Shown: in pieces, positions 29,189-38,623 of the stretch
Position numbering within the stretch: the stretch's first letter is position 1
Layout of the letters: every line of letters begins with the position of its first letter
Assembly: GCA_002706265.1 (NCBI GenBank)
Contig: PAKU01000029.1
Coordinates: forward strand, 62,001-126,000
DNA length: 64,000 nucleotides
Reading direction: 5' to 3'
DNA from: Polycyclovorans sp.
Lineage (GTDB): Bacteria > Pseudomonadota > Gammaproteobacteria > Nevskiales > Nevskiaceae
Made by a program: the position numbers and the translations under genes
Notes under the pieces: model-generated
What the model was told of the DNA's origin: nothing
Seen by the model: the letters and a program-made list of their open reading frames with translations, nothing else
Database searches by the model: none

Positions 29189-29250
29189 GGGATCGCCTCG
29201 AACAACGCTGAACACGAACGGAAAGGACCGCAGGGCGGGCCGCTTCCACG

Positions 29251-29281
29251 AAAAAATCCGGCAGCATCCTCTGCTGCCGGA
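29251..29281 (-). terminator. Intrinsic terminator after the porin gene
   Basis: On the minus strand TCCGGCAGCA and TGCTGCCGGA pair over ten positions around a five-base loop, and the stem runs directly into TTTTTT. It lies 26 bases after the porin stop and 63 bases before the phoU start, so it would end or reduce porin transcripts before phoU. Confidence 0.92.
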
Positions 29282-29306
29282 GGGTGAAACCCAACAAACC
29301 AGAAGC

Positions 29307-30482
29307 TTAGAACGAGAACTGCAGGCGCGTCTGAATCAGATCCACGCTCTGGTCGGCAGTATCGAAGTCTGCCGACACATACTCCACCATGCCGCGAACG
29401 TTACTGTTGAAGTAGTAGTTGAAGCCCAGCACCATCTGCGCGATTTCGGTGGCCGTGGCCGCATCGTTCTCGATGTAGTCGTAGCGCGCTTTCAGTTCCG
29501 CCGTGCCGGTCTTGACGCTGGGCGACTTGAAGACGCCTTTTTTCACGTCGTAACGCTTGCTGGCACCGCTGAGCAGGTAGCTGGCCTGCACGTAGTAGGT
29601 GTCCACGTCGCGCTCGGCCACGCCATCACCTTCGTAGGTGCCCATGGCGTACTCGGTTTGAATGAAGAAGCCGCCGGCCTGATAAGCCGCTTCGAGGCCG
29701 ATGGCTGAGACTTCGCTGCCCGACACGCTGACCGCCATGGGATCACCCGAGTCACCAAAGGTCGGGCGCGGGACGGCGCCTGCACGACCGGCAAGGCGGC
29801 CGCGCGCGCGCAGCCGCACGTTCTCGTCGGGATTCTCGAGGCTGTACGACAGGCCCAGGTGCAGGTTGGAGGTGTCACCCACCACGGGCGCAAAATAGCC
29901 GCGCGCCGTGAAGCCAATGCCGTCATTGGCGGGACCATCGGCCGCCCGCAGGCTGTGAACCGACGTGCCCCAGCCCCAGTTGCTGCCAGCGCCGTCGAGG
30001 AACGCACCCATCTGGAACTGACGGCCGTCGAACAGGCCCGAGGCGGTCGCGAACGGACGCTCCATGAACAGCACTTCGTTGGAGCTGGTCAGCTCTTCCA
30101 TGGCGCGATAGGGCTTGGCTTGGCCAAGGCGAAGATTGGCCGCACCGAGCTTGGTGCCGATCCACATTTCACGAAAGCCTGCCTGGTTGGAGGCGACAAA
30201 ATCGTTTTCGAACTTGTAGGTGAACTGCTCAGCCTTGCCTTCCAGCGTCAAGCGGGCACGGCGGAAGAAGACATCGGTCGGCAGGCTGACCGGCGCCAGG
30301 TCATCGTCATCAACGTAAAAATTGGTGTCGAGGTGGATGCGACCGCCCACCTTGACGCTGTATTTGTCGTCGTTGGACGAAATGCTCAGGCCGCCTTTGG
30401 TCTCGACCTTCTGGCCGTAGGCCGCACCACTCATCGCCAGCAGCGCAGCCGCCATGGCGGACAGTTTCAGCGTCGTGTTCAT
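29307..30482 (-). CDS. OprO/OprP-type phosphate-selective porin
   Basis: The 391-residue outer-membrane protein has a signal peptide (LSAMAAALLAMSGAAYGQ) and then KVETKGGLSISSNDDKYSVK, KVGGRIHLDTNFYVDDDD and FFRRARLTLEGKAEQFTYKF, the order seen in OprO/OprP porins. Alternating beta strands continue to a C-terminal phenylalanine (RLQFSF) recognised by the Bam complex. Family members form trimers specific for phosphate or polyphosphate. A GGGAG ribosome-binding site precedes the ATG, and a Pho-box-like sequence lies about 150 bases upstream. It is placed between two phoU genes, downstream of pstSCAB. Confidence 0.88.
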   Translation of the reverse strand: MNTTLKLSAMAAALLAMSGAAYGQKVETKGGLSISSNDDKYSVKVGGRIHLDTNFYVDDDDLAPVSLPTDVFFRRARLTLEGKAEQFTYKFENDFVASNQAGFREMWIGTKLGAANLRLGQAKPYRAMEELTSSNEVLFMERPFATASGLFDGRQFQMGAFLDGAGSNWGWGTSVHSLRAADGPANDGIGFTARGYFAPVVGDTSNLHLGLSYSLENPDENVRLRARGRLAGRAGAVPRPTFGDSGDPMAVSVSGSEVSAIGLEAAYQAGGFFIQTEYAMGTYEGDGVAERDVDTYYVQASYLLSGASKRYDVKKGVFKSPSVKTGTAELKARYDYIENDAATATEIAQMVLGFNYYFNSNVRGMVEYVSADFDTADQSVDLIQTRLQFSF

Positions 30483-30633
30483 TCAAAACTCCCTTGGGGT
30501 GGAATAACCGATTGCGGGTCTTGGGGGACCCAACCCTGAGCACGCCATCGCCATTGCACCGCCGCGATGAAGTGCTCGCCTCCTTGCCCACCAACCTTTC
30601 GGCCGGGTGCGACGCGAACACTAAAGCGCCACT

Positions 30634-30651
30634 GTTTCAGTTCTGTGACAG
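30634..30651 (-). promoter_or_regulatory. Pho box upstream of the porin
   Basis: On the minus strand CTGTCACAGAACTGAAAC is two 7-base half-sites (CTGTCAC, CTGAAAC) separated by four bases, the spacing of PhoB boxes. The first half matches CTGTCAY fully and the second at five of seven positions. TAGTGT ten bases downstream could be the -10. A second ATGACA-type motif lies at 30674-30680 but is out of register. The rest of the 320-base gap 30483-30802 holds no gene; a weak CCCCG/CGGGG hairpin at 30771-30787 follows the phoU paralogue. Confidence 0.6.
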
Positions 30652-30802
30652 AACGGAGTCGGTTTCGCGTTTTATGACAATGGGGGTTGCAGGGGTCGCC
30701 GCGGGGTCTGCGCCGAGGGCGAATCGAGACCGGGCTCGCGATCGGCCGACACCGCGATGGCGGCGCCGAGCCCCGTCATTGCCGGGGTTTACACGCGGCG
30801 TT

Positions 30803-31510
30803 CTAAGGGACCGAAACGCCCGGCAGCAGGTCCATGAGTTGATCGCGCGACAGGTGGCGGATGTCTTTCCCGCTGATGCAGAAAATCGCCTGCTCGCTGA
30901 GATTGCGCGCATGGTCCCCGACACGCTCCAGCGACCTGAGCGCCCAGATGAGATCGATCATGGCCCCGCGGTCCGCCACCTTGGGCCACTTGGCCAGCAA
31001 CTCGCCCAGCACATCGCGATAGCGGCGGTCCACCGTGACCTCGACCGCCAACTGCAGGTCGAACCGACTCAGCGCCTCAAGGCTGCGCTCCAGCAGCGCC
31101 AGCACCGGCACCGAAAGCTGATGCAACATCGTGTAAGGCGCCACCGAAGTGCCCGACCGCACGTTGTCTTCGGCCATGCTGGCCAGCTTGGCCGCTTCAT
31201 CGCCGACCCGCTCAAGGTCGGCGACGCCCTTGGAAGCCGCAATCAGCATCCTCAGATCGCCGGCAGCCGGTTGCCGGCGCGCCAGCACCAGCGCGCACTC
31301 TTCGTCGATGATCTTCTCGAGGCGGTCGACCTGCGCCTCGTCGAACAGCACGCGGCTGGCCAGGGTCAGGTCGCCCGTGGTCAGTGCGGTGGTGGCCCGC
31401 TGTACCTGCTGCATCGCCAGGCGCCCCATCTCCAGCAGATGCGAGTGAATGGAGTTCAGCTCGTCATCGAACTGGGCCGAGCTGTGTCTGCCCTGTGGGA
31501 AGCGCCCCAT
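30803..31510 (-). CDS. Second PhoU paralogue, in the pst operon
   Basis: The 235-residue protein has the PhoU fold with both repeat signatures: GVADLERVGDEAAKLASMAE in the first half and ALRSLERVGDHARNLSEQAI in the second. Its N-terminus (SAQFDDELNSIHSHLLEMGR) is typical. It follows pstB after three bases, the normal position for phoU, although the copy at 28460-29188 looks more canonical. The two paralogues may divide PhoR signalling and transporter control. That is inference. Confidence 0.9.
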   Translation of the reverse strand: MGRFPQGRHSSAQFDDELNSIHSHLLEMGRLAMQQVQRATTALTTGDLTLASRVLFDEAQVDRLEKIIDEECALVLARRQPAAGDLRMLIAASKGVADLERVGDEAAKLASMAEDNVRSGTSVAPYTMLHQLSVPVLALLERSLEALSRFDLQLAVEVTVDRRYRDVLGELLAKWPKVADRGAMIDLIWALRSLERVGDHARNLSEQAIFCISGKDIRHLSRDQLMDLLPGVSVP

Positions 31511-31513
31511 GAC

Positions 31514-32347
31514 TCAGCCGAACCGGCCAGTAATGTAGGCCTCGGTGAGTTCGTGCTCGGGTTGGGTGAACACCTTGTCGGTGGCATTGACCTCGATCAG
31601 ATCCCCCAGATGAAAGTAGGCCGTGCGGTGCGAAACGCGCGCGGCCTGCTGCATCGAGTGGGTGACGATGGCAATGGTGTATTCCCGCGACAGCTCGCTG
31701 ATCAGCTCCTCGACCTTGGCCGTGGCGATCGGGTCCAGCGCCGAGCAGGGCTCGTCCATCAGGATCATTTCGGGGCTCACGGCGATGGTGCGGGCGATGC
31801 ACAGGCGCTGCTGCTGTCCACCCGACAGGCCGGTGCCGGGCTGATCGAGGCGATCCTTCACCTCGTTCCACAGGCCCGCGCGTTTGAGGCTGCTTTCAAC
31901 AATGCCCTCTAGGTCGGTTTTCGACGATGCCAGGCCGTGCAGGCGCGGGCCATAGGCAATGTTCTCGAAGATCGATTTCGGGAACGGATTGGGCTTCTGG
32001 AACACCATGCCCACCCGGGCGCGCAACAGCACCACGTCGAGTGACTTGTCGTAGATGTCTTCGCCGTCCAGCGTCACCTTGCCCTCGACACGACAGCCGT
32101 CAATGGTGTCGTTCATCCGGTTCAGCACCCGCAGAAAGGTCGATTTGCCACAGCCCGAGGGGCCGATGAAGGCAATGACTTCATTGCGATAAATGTCGAG
32201 ATTGATGCCTTTGATGGCCTGCGTGTCGCCGTAGTAGACCTTGACGTCCTGGGCCGAAACCGTCACTTCACGCGACATCTGCTGGGAAGCCGCCTTGCCC
32301 AGCGTGTTGGTCATCATCGACCCGGGTTGGGAATTTGCCATGTTCAT
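31514..32347 (-). CDS. pstB: Phosphate ABC transporter ATP-binding protein
   Basis: PstB energises high-affinity phosphate import. The 277-residue protein has Walker [11 protein letters not shown] at about 61-70, Q-loop [20 protein letters not shown] (a PstB-specific motif), signature LSGGQQQRL, Walker [14 protein letters not shown] and the switch His in [20 protein letters not shown]. It has an N-terminal extension of about 30 residues. The ATG at 32347 comes one base after the pstA stop, so translation is coupled. Confidence 0.97.
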   Translation of the reverse strand: MNMANSQPGSMMTNTLGKAASQQMSREVTVSAQDVKVYYGDTQAIKGINLDIYRNEVIAFIGPSGCGKSTFLRVLNRMNDTIDGCRVEGKVTLDGEDIYDKSLDVVLLRARVGMVFQKPNPFPKSIFENIAYGPRLHGLASSKTDLEGIVESSLKRAGLWNEVKDRLDQPGTGLSGGQQQRLCIARTIAVSPEMILMDEPCSALDPIATAKVEELISELSREYTIAIVTHSMQQAARVSHRTAYFHLGDLIEVNATDKVFTQPEHELTEAYITGRFG

Positions 32348-32348
32348 G

Positions 32349-33698
32349 TCACCACCTGGTTTCAAAACGTTTGCGCAGCCAAATGGCCAGTGCATTCATG
32401 CTCAACATCAGTGCCAACAGCACGATGATCGCCGCCGCCGTGCGCCCCTCGAAGAAGTTGCGCAGTTCATTGCCCTGCCACAGGTAAATCTGCACGGGCA
32501 GCGCCGCCGACTGCTCCAGCGGGCCGCCCGGAATGGTCGAAACAAAGGCGCTCATGCCGATCAGCAACAGCGGCGCGGTTTCGCCCAGCGCCTGAGCCAC
32601 GCCGATGATGGCGCCGGTGAGCACGCCGGGGATAGCCAGTGGCAGCACGTGGTGGAACACGGTCTGCACCTTGGACGCACCCAGGCCCAGGGCCGCCTGC
32701 CGAATCGACGGCGGCACCGCCTTGAGCGCCGCGCGGGTGGCGATGATGACCGTGGGCAGCGTCATCAGGCTCAGCACCAGCCCCCCCACCAGCGGCGCCG
32801 ACAGCGGCATCTTCAGGTAATTGATGAACACCGCCGCCCCCAGCAGACCAAACACGATCGAGGGCACTGCGGCGAGGTTGTTGATGTTGACCTCGATGAG
32901 GTCGGTGATGGCGTTGCGGGGTGCGAACTCTTCCAGATAGATGGCCGCGGCCACCGCCAGCGGAACCGACAGAAACAGCACCACCAGAATCATGTAGACC
33001 GAGCCCATGAAGGCACCGCCCAGGCCCGCCGAGGCCGGCGAGCTGCGGGAGTCGGGATTGACGAGCAGCGCGGTGCTGAAGTTCATCTGCAGCGCATCGG
33101 TGGCGAAGAACGCGTCCGCAAGCTCGCGTACCCGCGGTGACAGCTGCTGTTGCGCATCGGGCAGGTCGCGGTCGATGTTGCCGCGTATCCACACATCCAC
33201 ATTGGCATCGGCCAGCAGTTTGAGCCGCACCGTCTGCCCCAGCAGGTCGGGGTTTTCGATGAAGCGATCACGCAGGGCGAAGCGCTCGCCGCTGGTGAAC
33301 AGGCTGCGCAGGGTGCGTCGCTCGTCTTCCAGATCGGGGCGCAGGGCGATCAGGCTGTTCTCGAGAATGCGGTTCCAGTTGACCATTCCCACCTGTGACT
33401 GCCACGCATAGTCACGCTGCTGGAAATCGGCGGGCGACTCGCCGGGATTCGGTACCGGTCGCGGCTCCACCTCGATGATCGCCGGATCAAAGTACACGTC
33501 GAGATTGAAGGTGGCCTGCCAAAAGGCCGGCAGGCCGCGCGACAGAATGCTGACGAAAAAGATGGCCACGAATGACAGCGCCAGCAGTGACGCCAGCACC
33601 CCGAAAAAGCGGAAGCGCTTCTCGGCGGCATGGCGCTTCTTGAGTGATGCCGCTACCCGGGCCAGGCGCTCGGCGTTCTTGGAATTGGGCGTGGTCAT
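32349..33698 (-). CDS. pstA: Phosphate ABC transporter permease PstA
   Basis: The 449-residue inner-membrane protein has an N-terminal transmembrane helix (about 30-55), a long periplasmic insert of about 180 residues (with [14 protein letters not shown] and [15 protein letters not shown] segments), and then the permease core ([20 protein letters not shown] onward). The EAA-type loop reads [20 protein letters not shown]. The insert makes it much longer than the enterobacterial protein; such long PstA forms also occur in Pseudomonas. It begins one base after pstC ends. Confidence 0.95.
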   Translation of the reverse strand: MTTPNSKNAERLARVAASLKKRHAAEKRFRFFGVLASLLALSFVAIFFVSILSRGLPAFWQATFNLDVYFDPAIIEVEPRPVPNPGESPADFQQRDYAWQSQVGMVNWNRILENSLIALRPDLEDERRTLRSLFTSGERFALRDRFIENPDLLGQTVRLKLLADANVDVWIRGNIDRDLPDAQQQLSPRVRELADAFFATDALQMNFSTALLVNPDSRSSPASAGLGGAFMGSVYMILVVLFLSVPLAVAAAIYLEEFAPRNAITDLIEVNINNLAAVPSIVFGLLGAAVFINYLKMPLSAPLVGGLVLSLMTLPTVIIATRAALKAVPPSIRQAALGLGASKVQTVFHHVLPLAIPGVLTGAIIGVAQALGETAPLLLIGMSAFVSTIPGGPLEQSAALPVQIYLWQGNELRNFFEGRTAAAIIVLLALMLSMNALAIWLRKRFETRW

Positions 33699-33699
33699 G

Positions 33700-35082
33700 T
33701 CAGTCGTACTGCTCTCGATATTTACGGACGATGTAAAGCGCCACCACGTTCAGTCCCAGGGTGATGACGAAGAGGGTCAGGCCCAGCGCAAAGGCCACCA
33801 GCGACTGCGGGCTGGCGAAATCCTGATCGCCGGTCAACTGGTTGACGATGGTCACCGTCACCGTCGAAACGGCCTCGAAGGGATTGCCCTGCAATACCGG
33901 ACTGTTGCCGGCCGCCAGGACCACGATCATGGTCTCGCCAATGGCGCGACTGGCCGCAAGCAGCACCGCGCCCACCACGCCCGGCAGGGCCGCAGGCAAC
34001 ACCACGCGACGAATGGTTTCAGACCGCGTCGCCCCCAGGCCCATCGAGGCGTCGCGCAGCGAGCGTGGCACCTGGGTGATGATGTCGTCCGACAGCGATG
34101 AGATGAACGGAATCAGCATGATGCCCATCACGAAGCCCGCCGTCAGCGCACTGGTGGCGCGAATCTCCAGGCCGATGGCGGCGCCCACCGAGCTGAAAAA
34201 GGGGCCGACCACGATCAGCGCGAACACGCCGTAGACAATGGTCGGAATGCCGGCCAGCACTTCAATCACCGGCTTGGCGATCGAGCGAAAACGCGGCGTG
34301 GCGTATTCGGCCAGAAAGATGGCGGTCATCAGGCCCACCGGCACCGCCACGGTCATGGCGACGACGCTGACCAGCAGGGTGCCGCTGAGCAGGGGCAAAA
34401 TGCCGTAACCGCCCCCGGCGGCGCCGGTGGTGGAGAAGCGCGGGTCCCAGACGGTGCCGAAGAAAAAGTCCAGCGGTGAAACGAATGAAAAGAACCGCAG
34501 CGTCTCGCTGACCATCGACAGCACAATGCCCACGGTGGTGAGAATGGCCACGCCCGAAGCCAGAAACATGGCGATGCGAACAATCTGCTCAACGTGGTTG
34601 CGCGCCCGGAAATCCGGCTTGATGCGCCGATAGGCAAAGACCAGCCCACCCAGCACTATGGCCATCACCAGCGCAATCTTGGTGTAGAAACCGATGGCCT
34701 GAAGGCGCGCCATCTCGGCCGCGGCCGCGGCCTCCACCGGCGTGACGTCGCCGGCAACGCCAAAGCCACTGGCAATCGACTCGATGCGCTGCATGGCGAT
34801 GCCGACTTGCTGCGACGTCATCGTGCCCGCTTCCGAGCTGAGCATGGTCACGACCGCGTTGCGGATCAGGCTGGGCTCGGCAATGTTCCAGACCGCGAAC
34901 ACCAGAAACGCCGGCAGACCACACCACAACGCGACCAACGCGCCGTAGTAACCCGGTCGTGAGTGCATCGCGGCGCGGCGGGCGTTGCCCGCCCGGGCCA
35001 TGACCCGACTGCGCGTCAGGCCCAGGTGATACGCAACGGCCATGACGCCAAGCAGCACGGCGACCAACATCCAGTTCGTCAT
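33700..35082 (-). CDS. pstC: Phosphate ABC transporter permease PstC
   Basis: The 460-residue protein has an N-terminal helix (MLVAVLLGVMAVAYHLG), a second helix near residues 45-70, a periplasmic insert and a C-terminal six-helix permease core containing IPTIVYGVFALIVVGPFF and the EAA-like ASMGLGATRSETIRRVVLPA. Together with PstA it forms the translocation channel. It lies downstream of pstS beyond an intrinsic terminator, so it is probably expressed at a lower level than the binding protein. Confidence 0.95.
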   Translation of the reverse strand: MTNWMLVAVLLGVMAVAYHLGLTRSRVMARAGNARRAAMHSRPGYYGALVALWCGLPAFLVFAVWNIAEPSLIRNAVVTMLSSEAGTMTSQQVGIAMQRIESIASGFGVAGDVTPVEAAAAAEMARLQAIGFYTKIALVMAIVLGGLVFAYRRIKPDFRARNHVEQIVRIAMFLASGVAILTTVGIVLSMVSETLRFFSFVSPLDFFFGTVWDPRFSTTGAAGGGYGILPLLSGTLLVSVVAMTVAVPVGLMTAIFLAEYATPRFRSIAKPVIEVLAGIPTIVYGVFALIVVGPFFSSVGAAIGLEIRATSALTAGFVMGIMLIPFISSLSDDIITQVPRSLRDASMGLGATRSETIRRVVLPAALPGVVGAVLLAASRAIGETMIVVLAAGNSPVLQGNPFEAVSTVTVTIVNQLTGDQDFASPQSLVAFALGLTLFVITLGLNVVALYIVRKYREQYD

Positions 35083-35154
35083 GTTCCCTTCAAGCCTCGT
35101 TCAAAACAGCCGAGCTGCCTCATCGGCCGCGTAGTGTGACGATCCCCGCGAAGC

Positions 35155-35186
35155 AAAAAAAGGGGACCCGTTGGTGACAGGCCCCC
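35155..35186 (-). terminator. Terminator/attenuator between pstS and pstC
   Basis: On the minus strand GGGGCC and GG-TCCCC pair with one bulged base around a short loop, and seven U residues follow. The site lies about 20 bases after the pstS stop and 73 bases before pstC. It probably lets most transcripts end after the abundant binding protein while some read through into the transporter genes. Confidence 0.75.
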
Positions 35187-35204
35187 TGATGCCGGCGAAG
35201 ACAA

Positions 35205-36242
35205 TTACTTGCCGACGACTTTGCGGTTCTTGATGTTGCTGAGCACCTTGGCACGCTCGTCATCCGAGAGCGGAATCAGTCCGGCCTCGAACAATGGGCT
35301 GTCGACACCCGACACTGCGTCGCTGACGAAGAACTGTGCAAACTCGATCAGGCCGGGAATCACGCCGATGTGCTCGCCCTTCACGTAGAAGAACAGCGGG
35401 CGCGACACGGGGTATTCGCCGGAGATCACCGTTTCCTGGGTGGCGGTCACACCGTCGATGGTGGCAATCTGCAGCCGGTCGAGGTTGGACTCGTAAAAGC
35501 TCAGCCCGAAAACGCCGATGGCATCAGCCTGCGCCTGCAGCCGGGCCAGCGTCTCGGTGTAGTCACCCGCGATCTCGACCACGGTGCCGCTGTCCTGCCG
35601 CAATTTGAGGCAGGCCTCCTTCTGGGCATCGCCTTCAAGCTTGGCCATTTCCTTGAACGTCTTGCACCCTTCGATCAGCACCTTCTCGTCGAACACTTCA
35701 CGGGTCCCGTGGTTCGATGCGGGAATGACGAGCGTGATCTGCTGATTCGGCAGCGACTTGTCGATCTGGTTCCAGCGACCGTAGGGGTTGTCCACCATCT
35801 TGCCGTCGATCGGCACCTGGCGGGCAATGGCCGCCCAGACGTGCTTGGGTTCGAGCTTGAACTCGGCCTTGTCGCGGCGCGAGGCAAACACGATGCCGTC
35901 GTAGCCGATCTTCACTTCGATGATCTTCTCGACGCCGGCCGCATGGCAGGACTCGATTTCGGCGGGCTTCATGGCGCGCGAAGCGTTGGCGATGTCGATG
36001 GTGCTTGCGCCGATGCCCTGGCAGAACTGGCGCATGCCGCCGCCGGTGCCGCCGGAGCCGACCACAGGCGCCTTGAACTGCGGGAAGGTGTTGCCGAACT
36101 CTTCGGCCGCGATGCTTGCAAACGGCAACACGGTGGAAGAACCCGCAATCTGGATGTTGTCGCGCGCCAGAGACGGCGTGGCGACGCTGAGGGTCGCGGC
36201 AGCGGCGACGGCAAGGCCCAGCGTGGAATTGATGATGCGCAT
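35205..36242 (-). CDS. pstS: Periplasmic phosphate-binding protein
   Basis: The 345-residue precursor has a signal peptide (LGLAVAAAATLSVATPSLAR) and then IQIAGSSTVLPFASIAAEEF and PVVGSGGTGGGMRQFCQGIG, the phosphate-binding loops of the PstS/SphX family; FAPxNHGTREVF-like PASNHGTREVFDEK supplies further ligands. It captures phosphate for PstCAB. GAGG lies five bases before the ATG. A Pho-box-like sequence about 100 bases upstream on the same strand would place it under PhoB control. Confidence 0.96.
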   Translation of the reverse strand: MRIINSTLGLAVAAAATLSVATPSLARDNIQIAGSSTVLPFASIAAEEFGNTFPQFKAPVVGSGGTGGGMRQFCQGIGASTIDIANASRAMKPAEIESCHAAGVEKIIEVKIGYDGIVFASRRDKAEFKLEPKHVWAAIARQVPIDGKMVDNPYGRWNQIDKSLPNQQITLVIPASNHGTREVFDEKVLIEGCKTFKEMAKLEGDAQKEACLKLRQDSGTVVEIAGDYTETLARLQAQADAIGVFGLSFYESNLDRLQIATIDGVTATQETVISGEYPVSRPLFFYVKGEHIGVIPGLIEFAQFFVSDAVSGVDSPLFEAGLIPLSDDERAKVLSNIKNRKVVGK

Positions 36243-36344
36243 TGTGTGTCCTCAAAGCAGCGAGAAGGTGGGTCGCAGAGAATCCATCTCACCCAACACC
36301 AATGGCTCGGCGGCAGGAGAGAGCGCGAAGTTTGAAGACGCTTT

Positions 36345-36362
36345 GTTACAGTTCCATGACGG
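36345..36362 (-). promoter_or_regulatory. Pho box upstream of pstS, pointing at pstS
   Basis: On the minus strand CCGTCATGGAACTGTAAC has two half-sites, CCGTCAT and CTGTAAC, each one mismatch from CTGTCAY, separated by four bases. The distance to the pstS ATG is about 103 bases, suitable for a PhoB-dependent promoter whose -35 is replaced by the box. No good -10 is visible. Confidence 0.65.
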
Positions 36363-36421
36363 AATGGTCGCCGTTTCGTGATTCCTGCCTGCTTGTCCGG
36401 CCCCTGCGCTGGCGGACCGAA

Positions 36422-36439
36422 CTGTCATCAATCTGTCAT
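36422..36439 (+). promoter_or_regulatory. Perfect Pho box facing away from pstS
   Basis: CTGTCATCAATCTGTCAT on the plus strand is two perfect CTGTCAT half-sites with a four-base spacer. It points rightwards towards the 3' end of the acyl-CoA ligase, where no plus-strand gene is evident. No -10 lies at the usual distance. The remainder of the 315-base gap 36243-36557 holds a small hairpin (GCCTG-TCAAG-CAGGC at 36479-36493) and a TATATA near 36522, but no gene I can support. Confidence 0.75.
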
Positions 36440-36557
36440 TTGCGGCGCGCAGGAAGGCGGATCGGGTCGCGCCAACCCGCCTGTCAAGCAGGCTGCGACG
36501 GCACCGCCGGTTCGCTCAATCTATATAAGGACAACCGCGACAACGCCCCAGCACCGT

Positions 36558-38237
36558 TCAGGCCCAGAGCACCGCTGCCTTCTGGCGTGCCCAGGCCTCA
36601 AACGAGACGCCGTAAAGCTTCTCGATTTCGGAGCGCTTGACCTTGAGCGTGGGGGTGACCAGACCGTTCTCGACCGTCCACTGCTCGCCCACCACCACCA
36701 GAAAATCCAGACGCTCGTGCGGATCGATCTGGGCATTCACCGCCTCAAGGTGCTCGGTCAGTGACCGACTGATGCGCTCCTTCAGGTTCACATTGGACTT
36801 CACCGCCTTCATGACCTCCAGCGGCAGCATCACCAGTGCAAAGGGCTGCGGGAAGCTGACGCCCACCACACAGCAGGCCTCCACCGAGTCGTGCTGTTGC
36901 AGCTTGTTCTCGATTGGCGCCGGAGACACGAACTTGCCCTTGGACGTCTTGAACTGTTCGCGCGCCCGACCGGTGATGCGCAGACGGCCTTCTTCATCGA
37001 ATGCCCCAAGATCGCCGGTGCGCAGAAAGCCGTCATCGGTCATGACCTCCCGCGTTTTTTCGGGTTCGCGGAAGTAGCCGAGCATGGTGGCCGGCGATTT
37101 GACCAGCACCTCGTTGCTGTCAGACAGGCGGCACTCCACGCCCGGCCAAGGCCGCCCCACGTACCCCACCCGGCCGTCTCCGGGAAATGATCCGTGCGAC
37201 AGGGCAAAGTTCTCGGTCATGCCGTAGACCTCGACAATGTCGATGCCCAGGGCGGCCCACCAGTCGAGCAACGACGGCGGCATGGGCGAGGCGCCCCCGC
37301 CGGCGAAACGCACCGCATCCAGCCCCAGCCCCTTGAGGATCTTCCGGGTGATCAGGCGCTTGATCAGGGGCAGCTTGAGCAGCAGATCGAGTCGGTTCTG
37401 TGGCAGCTTCGCTTGCACGCCTTGCTGAAACTTGGTCCACAGGCGCGGCACCGAGAAGAATATGGTCGGCCGGGCGCGCACCAGGTCCTGCACAAATGTG
37501 TCAAGCGAATCAGCGAAGTACACGTGAAAGCCGAAGGCGAGCGCGTTGGCTTCCACGAACGCCCGCTCGGCAACGTGCGCCAGCGGCAGATACGACAGCA
37601 CCCGATCGTTGCTGCTGACGCCGAACGGGCCGCGCGCGATCTCGGGCGCAACGGCGAACGTGCGGAAGGGATGCATCACCCCCTTCGCATCGCCGGTGGT
37701 GCCCGAGGTGTAGATCAGGGTGGCCAATTCATCTGCATCGCGCGCCGGAATCGGCGCCAGTGGCGCGGTGTCGCGAACAATGTCATCCCAGGTCGGGAAC
37801 TGGTTTTCGGGCGACAGGGGATAGCTGATGGCATGCACGTTGGCGGGAACGCCGGGCTGCAGGGTCGGCCAGTCGTCCAGCTTGCCGACAAAGCAAGCGA
37901 CCGCCTGCGCGTGCTCCAGCACCCGCCCCACGCTGTCGGCGGTCAATGTGGGGTAGATCGGCACGCTGACATGGCCTGCCATCCAGATGGCGAAATCGCT
38001 CATCAGCCAATGGGCGCAGTTCTTCGACAGAATCGCCACCCGCGAACCGGCCGGCCAGTTGAAACGCTGCAGATACGCGGCCATGCGGCGGGACTCATCC
38101 AGCACCCGTGCGAAGCTATAGTCCTGCGTGCTGCCGTCGCCCATGGGCTGCGTGAAGAAAATCGCGTCCGGCCGCTCGCGCGCCCAATGCTGCAGGCGCG
38201 CCAAAGGCAGGTGTTGAGCATCGATCCGCACGGCCAC
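36558..38237 (-). CDS. Long-chain acyl-CoA synthetase (AMP-forming)
   Basis: The 559-residue protein has the AMP-binding P-loop LIYTSGTTGDAKGVMHP near residue 193, the linker VRFAGGGASPMPPSLLDWWA, the aromatic/Thr motif EVYGMTENFALSHGSF, and the core motif FLRTGDLGAFDEEGRLRITG followed by GRAREQFKTSKGKFVSPAPI. This order matches FadD/ACSL-type ligases that activate fatty acids with CoA. The C-terminal catalytic Lys is plausibly in TPTLKVKRSEIEKLYG. The gene is on the minus strand with no close partner. The chain-length preference cannot be read. Confidence 0.9.
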   Translation of the reverse strand: MAVRIDAQHLPLARLQHWARERPDAIFFTQPMGDGSTQDYSFARVLDESRRMAAYLQRFNWPAGSRVAILSKNCAHWLMSDFAIWMAGHVSVPIYPTLTADSVGRVLEHAQAVACFVGKLDDWPTLQPGVPANVHAISYPLSPENQFPTWDDIVRDTAPLAPIPARDADELATLIYTSGTTGDAKGVMHPFRTFAVAPEIARGPFGVSSNDRVLSYLPLAHVAERAFVEANALAFGFHVYFADSLDTFVQDLVRARPTIFFSVPRLWTKFQQGVQAKLPQNRLDLLLKLPLIKRLITRKILKGLGLDAVRFAGGGASPMPPSLLDWWAALGIDIVEVYGMTENFALSHGSFPGDGRVGYVGRPWPGVECRLSDSNEVLVKSPATMLGYFREPEKTREVMTDDGFLRTGDLGAFDEEGRLRITGRAREQFKTSKGKFVSPAPIENKLQQHDSVEACCVVGVSFPQPFALVMLPLEVMKAVKSNVNLKERISRSLTEHLEAVNAQIDPHERLDFLVVVGEQWTVENGLVTPTLKVKRSEIEKLYGVSFEAWARQKAAVLWA

Positions 38238-38623
38238 TCTCCCATTCAGTCATTCTTTTTACCGGCGCGCGGTTTGCACGGCATCTCTTGGCATCCGCGT
38301 CTTCTCGACAGCGCCCGAAGATTCTAACCAGATCGGTCCGACACAAGGTAATCATGGTGACCGCGGCCGCACACGCCCTGCCCAGGCCCGCATGCGGCGG
38401 TGCGCTGCACGGAAAAATATGGGCGGATGTCGCGGTCCATAGAAGTACCCGGGGTCATGAACCGCTTGGGGGCAATCACGCAGCACCACATCCCTATCGT
38501 CACCAGCCTGTAACCGGCATTTTTAATGAAATCAGACCTGAATAATGGATGACTTTAACCTGTGAACAGAGGCACACTAGCCGCACTTCTGCCCCCCCTC
38601 ATTCACTGGAAAGGCTTCCAACA
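38238..38623. other. Intergenic region between divergent acyl-CoA ligase and OmpA-family genes
   Basis: This 386-base stretch separates the two divergent starts and should hold both promoters. I see an AT-richer patch at about 38515-38560 before the OmpA-family gene but no confident -35/-10 pair. TAGAAT on the minus strand (38321-38326) could serve the ligase, but its -35 spacing is poor. No credible gene or structured RNA was recognised. Confidence 0.5.

Noticed and set aside
30674..30680. A second ATGACAA motif near the porin Pho box
   Set aside because: Its spacing from the first box (29 bases) is not a multiple of the 11-base repeat, and it has no partner half-site.
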